Part shown: piece after piece, positions 55,354 to 64,000 of the stretch
How the letters are laid out: every line of letters begins with the position of its first letter
Position numbering within the stretch: the first letter of the stretch is position 1
Assembly: GCA_030549495.1 (NCBI GenBank)
Contig: JAUIRK010000883.1
Span: 739,501-803,500, forward strand
Direction of reading: 5' to 3'
Origin: Nectonema munidae
Taxonomy: Eukaryota; Nematomorpha; Nectonematoida; Nectonematidae
Length of the DNA stretch: 64,000 nucleotides
The notes under the pieces: generated by a model
What the model was told of the DNA's origin: nothing
Database searches by the model: none
What the model saw: only the letters and a program-made list of their open reading frames with translations
Made by a program: the position numbers and the translations under genes

Positions 55354-55596
55354 CAGTGGTTCCCAAACTTTTTAACTTGATATCCAATTTAACATGCCCC
55401 TAATAAGCATGTTACCCCTTTTTTTAAATTTTATTATATGTGACTAAATGAAAACACTAGAGATATTTTATATTTATTGTATTTGAACGTTGGTACACTT
55501 TAGTTTACAACATTACATATTAAAACCTTTCACATTTTACCCCCAGTTTAGGAAATTGGGTATTTTGTTAATTTACCCCCACTTTAGGAAACACTG
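55354..55596. mobile_element. hAT-type MITE
   Basis: Starts CAGTGGTTCCCAAACTTTTT and ends CTTTAGGAAACACTG, complementary termini of the common hAT MITE type. Direct flanks do not form a clear duplication. Confidence 0.65.
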
Positions 55597-55881
55597 ATAG
55601 CCTAATGTTTGTAAGTGTTTTGATATTTAACCAGCTAGATATCAACCTATATAATTCCTTGGTGTTTGAGGTCAATGATAATCTATTGTTACCGAAATTA
55701 AAAATTTTGAACGAATTTGTTTACCTTACGCAATAGGATGTGAAGGGTACATTTTATTTGAAAAAGCTATGCAATGAAGTGTTTTGATGTAGTTGAATAC
55801 GGGTTAGATGAGAGTTGTTTATTCGTTATTACTTCCAAGTGGATCCATTCTATGTGTATCATTTATAGTTATATATATCTA

Positions 55882-56484
55882 CTTTACGCGGATTTAAAGG
55901 GTGGCGGAACCGGCGTACGCCCCCCGCCCCCCTCTAAAATTGCATTGCCAATTGCTTGAAATTTTTCTTGGTCTAATTCTTTTTGTAGAACTCAAATATT
56001 ATTATGGCTTATACAACTCGTTTTTTAGATTCAATCTTTCTCTAAAATGGAAGCCCTCAAAAGTTTTTTATGCTTCAATCGTAGTTAAGTGTGACACTTA
56101 TTACTTTTATATTATCCAATTTTTTTTGTAAATTTATTATTTAACCACATCAAGTTTTACCAAATCAATTCACTTCGCAGTTCAATGAATAAGGATCATT
56201 TTAATGCTTTCATTCTTTTTGTTCACAGAGATTCTTAGATGGATGAGGCTCCTTAATCCTCTTAGTTCTGAATCTAGTTTCCTTCTTATAATAAACTTAT
56301 AATTTTTTGATATATTATTATGATACTAAAAGTTTTATGATAAAAAGTCAATTTTCGCTTTTTATTAAACTATTACCCAAAATAAGATAAAGGTTGCTTA
56401 AAAATTCTGATAAAGCTCAAATTTGACTTCTAGTTTGGTAAAATCCGCCCCCCCCCCTAATGCCAATTTCTAGATCCGCCCCTG
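55882..56484 (+). mobile_element. hAT-type MITE (family H1), longer copy
   Basis: Homologous to 26450-26892 over most of its length but with about 150 extra bases near 56225-56385 (for example GATTCTTAGATGGATGAGG). Ends CTTTACGCGGATTTAAAGG and AATTTCTAGATCCGCCCCTG. Confidence 0.8.
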
Positions 56485-56819
56485 TAGGAATTTTTAATTT
56501 AAATTTTGTTTTTTCTTGTTAAGTTGATTAGTTAGATAGGTGCTGGGTTGGGGAGCCAGAAAAATATTTGAGGCTTCGAGACCGCTTATTTAATAAAATA
56601 TTGATGAAATCTAATATTTCAGAAAGTTTTTTATTCTAAATACAAAATTTTATTACATTAAAATCCTGGCATACATTCATGTATCTTAAAAAATAATTAT
56701 GAAAATGTTGATTACAAAAATTTGTTGTAATAGCTGTATTGGTATATTTGGCTGATTAACTATATATTACTCGATTTTAGTTTTATTGCCCACATCTTTA
56801 GAACATTAAACGGATTTAT

Positions 56820-57010
56820 TGGCTGTTTTTTTCGTTGTATATCAGAGCGCTATCAGCCGTAAGGCTATATTCTCGCATTATACAGAGATGATTTATCACA
56901 GTTTTGTGTTTTTTGTTTTTTTTAAGAGTCGGGAGCCTCGGGGATCGAACCCATGACCTTTAACTGTTAAGCTGACAGGTTCATCCTATCAACCATTGAG
57001 GCTCATCATA
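56820..57010 (-). mobile_element. tRNA-derived SINE, family S3, minus strand
   Basis: On the minus strand: GAGCCTCAATGGTTGATAGG (A-box region), then GGTTCGATCCCCGAGGCTC, where GAGCCTC and GAGGCTC could pair as an acceptor stem. The body GCCTTACGGCTGATAGCGC follows. The anticodon loop does not form properly, so this is a SINE head or tRNA pseudogene. Confidence 0.6.
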
Positions 57011-57323
57011 ATTGTATGAAATTAAGTACTGTTTGTGACGTTCGCACCCATCCTTTTGGATATCGTGGTCCCACCCGGAATGCTGACTCCTGGTCTACCT
57101 GGATTTTCCATCTCACCAAATGCTTAGTACCGGCCCCCTATACCTTGATATATATTATTTTACAAGAAACTCCCAACGTGAACGCTCCGAAATTGGGAAA
57201 CAATCTTAATATCTAGTGATAGCTTGATTACTAACAAATTTAGAATCGTGTCGCCAGACGATTTTTCAGAGGAAGAAATCCAGGATAAAAAATCGACACA
57301 TTTTTAAGTTAAGTATTTATAAT

Positions 57324-57806
57324 CAGTGGTGGGATTCAAATTTTTCTCCAGCCCCGGTTCTATTACAAAATCGTAAATTTTCCAACATTCAAACTTATGT
57401 TGATGCGAAAACAACAGGTGGTCGTATTATAGAGTGTAAAAACTAGAGTTGGGACTAGATGAAGCGGTCGTATTCCTGAATAGAGGGCTCTTTGTTTTAA
57501 AGAGACTAAATACCTAGAGATGAAAGATACACGAAAATTGCGACTACGAAAAAATGGTCGCAATGGTGGCCTGGAGGTTTTAGAGGGCTGGTCTCTAGGA
57601 GGGAGTCTACTGTATATATTTTTATAAAAAGTGAAAAAAAAATTTCCATTTCAGTTATATTACTGTAAATCAAACAGTCTTGATTAAAAATTTGCAGTTC
57701 TTTTCAAAAATACATTTGCTTATTCTACCCGGTTCTACGAACTCATAAAATTCTGTGAGACGGTTCTAACGAACCGGTGCGAACCTGCTCAACTGGCACA
57801 CTACTG
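57324..57806. mobile_element. hAT-type MITE with perfect target duplication
   Basis: Starts CAGTGGTGGGATTC and ends TGGCACACTACTG; flanked by TTTATAAT at 57316-57323 and 57807-57814, a perfect 8-bp duplication. Carries an internal pogo/Tigger-like end (AGAGGGCTGG...GTCTACTGTA to 57612), probably a nested insertion. Confidence 0.9.
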
Positions 57807-57904
57807 TTTATAATTATATTATAAAATATAATGACTGCTATGATGATACTAAACATTTTATATAAAAAAAGTAATTCATAACAATAAAGAGTAATGCGGG
57901 TAAT

Positions 57905-58372
57905 TTGATAAATTTGTTTGGCCCTAGCCTTCAAGCAATCTTACGCCACCCCCATATTTGTCTCGCCGCATGGGTGAACACCATTGGTATAAAATATATG
58001 CTCTATGTGAGTAATGTGTGTCTGCCTTCATTTTTTCATAATGTTTTACTATTTTTGCGTTTTATTTATCCGCCTTTTTACACAGAATTTGCTCTAAGCA
58101 AAAGTTTTTTGGGAGTAGGCTTCAAGAAGCAAAATTTTCATCAGCCATGTAAAAAGATTATCAGCGTCAGAATAAATATAGTATTGTTGGGCAAAGAGCA
58201 TGAATTGCATTTTACAGGCTCTAATTTTTTTTCCATTGAAATCAGAGAGAGAGAGTATTCTTCGAAGTATTTGAAATTCTTAGTAGTAGAAGATAAGTTA
58301 AAATGCTTGGGATTACGATTCGGATCTCATGTATGCCAAACCTTAATGAATATTTGTGAGGAAAACGCGTAG
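57905..58372 (+). other. Unrecognised open frame of 155 codons
   Basis: A long frame for this AT-rich DNA, starting with a hydrophobic half and ending TLMNICEENA. No recognised domain, no splice context or promoter evidence. It could be a hypothetical protein, an exon, or chance. Confidence 0.25.
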
Positions 58373-60700
58373 TACACAAATTTCGTTGAATATCTGTGTT
58401 CCTCTACCAACTTCGTTATTTTGAGTTATTATTTGTGTTTCTTGGCTTTTCGCTTTGATCCATTAGTTAGATGAAAACCCATCCTTGATGTTATGTTTAC
58501 ACTTACTTTTGTGCAAATCATCATTACCTTCAATTTTCATTTCATGCACATCACGATACAGTTCTTCTTTGCTCACTCTTCTTTGTTAAACTTTTACATT
58601 TACTCCGATTTCAACTTTTTGTGAGTCTGCATGTTTCTTTACGATGAAGATGGAAATATCAAGAGCACAAAAAGTATGTCATTGCTATAAGCATTTTTTT
58701 TTTATCAAAAAAAATTTCTTTGACTTTTTAAAAAAGTCGTTTTTTTATTATCTTTGATCCCATTATCCTCTATTTTTTATTGTTACTTTTTTCCTTTTGC
58801 GTTTTATTTACTATTGCATGCAAAAACAACCTGGGAGGGTTGCTCAAGTATATAAATAATTTGTTTATTTTTTTAATATTATACTTAAAAATCTTACTCT
58901 AAAACAGAATCACACTTGTATACAAGACTTGTCTCTTCCATGTTTTGTTATTTTTATTGGTAGAGCGATTAATCGCAATCAGAATCGAAATCGCGAGAAG
59001 CATGGAAAAATTTTCATGTATCGCAAAAATTTTTCCTACTTCTCGATTCTTCAAATATTTTTTGAAACATATTTTTTTATTATAAAAAAAAGTTAAGTTC
59101 TTATGTGTAGTAAGGTCTATTGTTGAATACTCTTTTTTTTTGATAAAAGTTTTTCCTCAATACTCTGTATATTGTCAAAAACTGTAAAGCGAGAGATTTT
59201 AGAGGTGATTTAGGACCTAGCGAGTTTGAAATGTAAATGCTATTTAGAATACTCTTTCTTCTTGATTTGTATAATAATCATTTACAATCCACATAATAGT
59301 AACATGTATGAATGAATGTATAGATAGCATACAATACACGATTGAAAATCAATAAGTGATTGCTTATCTTACTCTACACTTCAAAGAGGTATCTTGTAAG
59401 AAACGATGATGTAGTTTCTCAACAAATGATAAAAATTGAAAATGATAATTCAAGGACTTGAGGGATCTCTTGTTCCATCATGTCGATCTTCCGTTTATTG
59501 TTAAAGCATGCAATCAGGCTTTTCATGTCTTTAGCTCGGCATTGATTGGTCAAGACAAAATAGCAGTTTTGAGAATGCGGTAAAGAAGTTGGTTGTGTTC
59601 CTCCGATCCATTATTATTATATATTGCTGCATTCGTGTATGATTTAGATATTACATTTTGTTAAACAAAGGCAATGTTCGTTTGAAAGGATTGACCGAAA
59701 CGGTTTTATCATGAATGCATTGGTTGCTCAAGTCAGTGTTAAAAAAACATTTTCGTCTTTACAACACTCTTTCAGAATTTGTTATAGTAACTGGGATAAA
59801 TCGGTTGGATAAAAAAGGATACAGTGAATGCATAAAGAATATTGAAAGCGTTCATTTACTAAGTTAAAACATTTAAGTGACGTTATTTTTTTCGGAATTT
59901 TGATACGTCTTCCAAACATCGTATTTTTTTTTAAATTTTTATCTTTCGATTTTACGTTTCGTGACGTAGGCGTCAATCATGATCATTTTTATCTATCACA
60001 TCATCACTGCACAAGGGCACGTGTTAACAAGAAGCTACTATCAACACACCACTTACCTTTTTATATACAATGCCTATTTATTATATAGCATGTATATACG
60101 TTTACGTACACACACACTCTCACCATGTTATGACATTTGAGAATTAGAGAGAGAGAGCTTCATAGTTTTTTTCATTCCGCTAATATTGCATATATTATGT
60201 TTGTGTGAGAGTGTTACTACTCATTGTTGTTATTATTTGATCGTGATGTGATATTATAATGAACTTGACCTTGTAAAATTGAAATTCATGCGATCACATT
60301 CATATTATCATCATCATCATCATCATATCTTCAACATCTACATTTCGTTGTTTTTGTTGTTATTTCAGCGTCACTGTAGAAAATGAGGGTGTTTCTTATT
60401 TTCACTTGCGTCGATTTTTGTAGCTGACTTGCACTCACTTTCCCATCATTTCAACGACTTTTTTGCAAGAGAGACAGACACGACAACAACTTCCTTTTTT
60501 AGTACTGGTGAAAGAGAACCTTGTTGTTCCACTCTTTTTCTTCTATTTTGTTTTATGGGGGCGCTCAATATTTCAAATGATACTTATGTTTTTTTTGCTC
60601 CGTACCATATAATGGAAAGGTGTTAACTTTTGAAATGAAGTGTTCATTGTTCCAGCGGATTCACCTTCAATACACCTCGTTATTTTCCATTATCACTAAT
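58373..60700. other. Upstream region of the UBE2W-like gene
   Basis: Mostly AT-rich. (CAT)n at about 60305-60328, short AGAGAG runs near 60146, (GATT)n at about 60703-60737 just before the coding region. No other gene recognised. Confidence 0.4.
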
Positions 60701-60705
60701 ATTGC

Positions 60706-60736
<31 letters not shown>

Positions 60737-60741
60737 GCTTA

Positions 60742-61326
60742 ATGAATCGCCTAATCTCTACTTTTTCTAGAAAGTCAAAGCACAAAGAAAAAAAACAGCA
60801 ACAGCACACCCATTTCACTTCCATGAACTTTGAAAAGCGTTTGATGAAGGAATACAAATGTTTGGCGACATCCACAAGCTCCTTTCACGAGCGAACCGAA
60901 AGCCAAGGGTCTGTTTCGGACTGTCAATTCATCTCATCTGTTCAGCTGGTCAAGGACTCTCTGAAGGATTGGCAGATCACAATTCAGCCAGCTACCACCT
61001 CCATTTATAACGGAGAAGTGTTTGAGCTTTCCTTCCTCTTCTCTAGTCGATATCCCTTTGAATCGCCGACAGTCGTCTTCAACAAAAGCGCGCCTTCCGG
61101 CGTTCCCGTGCATCCACACGTATATTCCAATGGCCACATTTGCTTGTCCATCCTGACGGAGGATTGGAGCCCGGCGCTCTCCGTTCACGCTATCTGCCTG
61201 TCAATCATCAGTATGCTGTCTTCCTGTACGGCAAAGACACGCCCTCCTGACGACCAGTTGTACGTGAAGCATTGTTCGAGTGATCCAAAGAAAACAAGTT
61301 GGTATTATCACGATGACAACGTTTAG
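60742..61326 (+). CDS. UBE2W: Ubiquitin-conjugating enzyme E2, UBE2W type, single exon
   Basis: E2 enzymes accept ubiquitin on a catalytic Cys and pass it to substrate; UBE2W is the E2 that prefers protein N-termini. The frame has ATGs at 60742 and 60823. The second, MNFEKRLMKEY, aligns with the usual UBE2W start (M..QKRLQKEL), so the shorter 167-residue protein is favoured. SSRYPFESP, then HPHVYSNGHICLSILTED with the catalytic Cys (codon in 61141-61143), WSPALSVHAICLSIISMLSS, and the C-terminus KKTSWYYHDDNV match UBE2W closely, including HPH in place of the usual HPN. An insert of about 15 residues (STSSFHERTESQGSV) after helix 1 is unlike vertebrate UBE2W (151 residues). No introns are visible although UBE2W is usually split. 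GC content is higher than in the flanks. No frame damage, so it is probably functional. Confidence 0.9.
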   Translation: MNRLISTFSRKSKHKEKKQQQHTHFTSMNFEKRLMKEYKCLATSTSSFHERTESQGSVSDCQFISSVQLVKDSLKDWQITIQPATTSIYNGEVFELSFLFSSRYPFESPTVVFNKSAPSGVPVHPHVYSNGHICLSILTEDWSPALSVHAICLSIISMLSSCTAKTRPPDDQLYVKHCSSDPKKTSWYYHDDNV

Positions 61327-62393
61327 TCTCTTCCACCCTAATGTCCATTCACACCTCGCTTCAACTACTCCGCAATTTCCTCACCTTACTTATTTCTCAT
61401 CGTCTTGCGTACTTTATACGCCCCTTGCCTTTTCAATTTGTATTTTTAAAAATGTGCATTCTTGTTCATAAAGGTAATATTTATTTATATTTCTAAAAAG
61501 TTCAAAAATTTCACCACAAACACTCGAAATTGAGAAAGAAGAAAACAAATTTATTTTTCTATAACATTTTATCATATATTTGTAATACTCAAGTCATCAT
61601 TTAATTTGCAATATCTCTAGTTTCAAATGTTTTATATCATTATAAAAATAGAATGTTATATCTTCTAACACTAATAAAATTGATTAATTCACATTTTCGT
61701 AAAATCTCGGCTTTGCTTCGCTCAGTGCGTGGTAGCCATTTTTAAAATCAAGGATTAATTCAAAAATAAGCACCTAAACCAGAGGCGGATTTCCCTCACG
61801 TCATCTCCCAAAATTTGAAGGCATGTGCGAAGTCAAAGCGTAAAATAAATATTTTCTACAACGGTTAATTTATCAGTTTATTCCGTTGTTATTTGGTATT
61901 GATTGATGTGCCAAAAAAATTTTTCCTAACATATGTGTTTACCATGTACACACTCTTTATTTAGCATGGGGAATCATTTCTGAAGTTGTTTTTGCACATA
62001 TTTTGCGATATTGGCCGAAGCTTCAAATTAATAATTTTCGTAACATGCGTGTGAGTATATGTTATTATGAGGAAAGTCAAACAATACTAAATCTGCAAAA
62101 AAATTTCCATCAATAATCTTGACTGATTGTCGTAATTTTAGACCATTTAGTAAGTTTAGTAGTTATAATCAGTGGTCGCTACAAAACTTGGTCTCAAGCC
62201 AATTATTATTATTAGTGTGTCCGTTAAAATAGTAATTATAAATAAATATAGAAGTATCATAGCTATTCTGTTTCAGTTTCATTCCCTTTCAAATATAATG
62301 GTTTTCGCGAGTCAAATCAAATATTCGAGACAAAGTTTTTTTTTCTACCAAAATTCTTATTTAGTTGTCGGCATCGCATCCAAGGAAAGAAAA
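61327..62393. other. UBE2W 3' flank and unassigned sequence
   Basis: AATAAA at about 61674 could be the polyadenylation signal. CAGAGGCGGATTTCCC at about 61785 looks like a lone hAT MITE end. Confidence 0.4.
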
Positions 62394-62490
62394 AAACCTT
62401 CAAAGCTGGACAGATGGCAAGGATAGTCACAATCAAGAATCGAACCCAGACCATCTGGATCGGGACCTCACGCTCTTACCACTATTCTTG
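62394..62490 (-). mobile_element. tRNA-derived SINE, family S2, minus strand
   Basis: On the minus strand: TAGTGGTAAGAGCGTGAGG (A box), GGTTCGATTCTTGATTGTG (B box), then CTATCCTTGCCATCTGTCC shared with 54755-54850. Confidence 0.75.
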
Positions 62491-64000
62491 TAGATTTAAT
62501 CTTGATATTATGTCTCGATTAATCTTAGCCATTATACATTTTGAACATGATCATTTTTCTACAATTCAGAATGCGATTTTTTCGTAGCGAGTTTTCCTAA
62601 CATCAAATAATCTTTAAAGCATATTTTTACTTTACAAATATAATGTATAAACACGCCGAATTAACAAAGTGAAAACAATTGTAACAATAAAATAATATTT
62701 TGATGACATTTTGATACAATTATGATTAATGCCAGCAAGCTGGGCTGAGCAGAATTACCAAAGATGAAGCAAACTGATTCGTTTAACCAAAGCTCATAAT
62801 AAACTGAGAGTTGCAAAAATACAGGGCTTTGACAAAAATAGTAAACACTTTTGCAACGTTCCACACTAAGGAGGGGGTGGTGTCTATGAATTTATTTATT
62901 TTTTAATCTAACATATGTGAATTTAACTATTTATGAAATCGGAGTCGCAATAATTATTACGACACGGACTGGTTCTCAAAATGTGCGCCTCCACAATTTT
63001 AATTTCGTATACAAAAGCGCTATCTACTTTTCTTAAAAAAATTTAATGATTTAGCTACATATGTGATCACTCCTCATTATTTTTGGATCAACACGATTTG
63101 TTGGATTCCTCTTTGATTATTGTGACGGATTAAGTAGCATATCTGTCCTTTTTCGTTTTGAATTTTGCAACAAATATTTAATTATGAATAACTTTCTTTG
63201 TTTATAAAATGTGTGACGTTTAATTTTGTAAATAAATTTTTTTTATTCTATGATAATTATTTATTCACCTATCAAAAGATCGCGCATCAATAAAATCATT
63301 GATAGATTTTATTATTATACAGTGTGTATCAATAAATTTGATGGAGATATAAATTTCAAAATGGGTGCGTAATATGCTAACTTTTGATCTCAGTCATATC
63401 AACAAAATTCAAACCTATTATAATAAATGTACGCTAAAATGTGGTAAAATAGAGGCTGGACTCTTTAAGACAATAACAAAGAAATGAAAATTCTTTGGTA
63501 TACATGAGGACTGACCCTTCCATATGTTGATCAACCAATGATGCTGCGTTGACAGCAGGGATCCTGTAATATGCACTGTTTCAAAGTAATTTGGCTAATT
63601 AATTATATCATTCAATCAATATGAAATCAATTGAGATTTGATTCGCAAATCAACTAATGGGGAGTAGATACTACCATATCAGTAGTTCTTTTCACATTTC
63701 CAATTCCTGCTTCAGTAGCTAAATCCTTATTTTCAAATCTATTTTTTCTCAAAATCGATGATGCTGAAAAATAAAGTGTGGATTTTTATGTGCCACGTAA
63801 CACTTTTAATTCATGTTGAGAGTTGCTACGTAATTTGTGCGAGTATTTTCGTTTACCTAGCTTTATTGATTTTTATTTTATTCACATTTTAACACCATTT
63901 TTTCTTCTAAATTAAAGCATTACATCTAAGTCCTTTGAGGTTCTAAATTAAGACAATATAGAAATAAAAAGAATTCATTGTAAAGTGTGTAAATCGTACA
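62491..64000. other. AT-rich stretch, nothing recognised
   Basis: Short chance frames on both strands only. Confidence 0.35.

Noticed and set aside
56925-57005. A genuine tRNA gene on the minus strand
   Set aside because: The acceptor and B box look good, but the anticodon arm lacks a proper 7-nt loop with T at position 33, and a SINE-like body is attached.
60934-61188. Minus-strand frame within the UBE2W gene
   Set aside because: Shadow of the conserved E2 coding sequence.
1-64000. LTR or virus-like element
   Set aside because: No paired long terminal repeats, primer-binding site, protease/integrase or capsid-type sequence could be identified. Reverse transcriptase pieces all belong to non-LTR LINEs.

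Overview
Organism and overall character. This is a eukaryotic, AT-rich, gene-poor window. GT-AG introns of about 0.5-3 kb, LINEs with AT-rich microsatellite tails, tRNA-derived SINEs, and abundant hAT, Merlin, MULE and piggyBac-type DNA transposons suggest an invertebrate. An arthropod, perhaps a crustacean, fits best, but this is inference and no single gene proves it. No CRISPR array, bacterial operon, rRNA or bona fide tRNA gene was found. No LTR or virus-like element could be positively identified.

Host genes. (1) A CCR4-NOT deadenylase gene (CNOT6/CCR4/twin type) lies on the + strand. Seven exons with consistent splice phases run from 26000 to 36367 and encode the whole exonuclease domain with its catalytic residues. 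A probable leucine-rich-repeat exon sits 12 kb upstream (14115-14188). The rest of the N-terminus was not found. (2) An unrecognised first exon (15621-16097) with two Cys-x2-Cys pairs lies inside the large CCR4 intron. (3) An apparently intronless ubiquitin-conjugating enzyme of the UBE2W type is at about 60742-61326 (+).

Mobile DNA. 0-14 kb: decayed RTE-like and CR1/Jockey-like LINE pieces, palindromic MITEs, two SINEs and a hAT C-terminal fragment. 16.7-17.6 kb: a nearly complete but broken Merlin transposase. 18.6-20 kb: a broken MULE transposase interrupted by a hAT MITE. 20.9-21.6 kb: a degenerate tandem repeat. 23.2-23.9 kb: an internally deleted hAT with perfect 8-bp target duplication. 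25.8-34.6 kb: CCR4 introns packed with MITEs. 40.1-41.1 kb: a broken piggyBac-type transposase, followed by unidentified coding remnants. 46-48 kb: LINE pieces. 49.8-50.1 kb: clustered TTAA MITEs. 50.9-57.8 kb: further transposase, SINE, RTE and hAT MITE remnants.

Most interesting signal. More than a dozen short (110-140 bp) elements share TTAA target sites, CCC...GGG termini and internal GCAGACGAT modules, all pointing to piggyBac-type MITEs. Their terminal inverted repeats differ between copies but stay complementary within each copy. Just inside one end most carry a short palindrome whose sequence also changes in a compensatory way. This looks like a set of diverged specificity variants of one element architecture. 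Several are nested in other transposons, giving relative ages, and one can be compared with an almost empty site in the same window.
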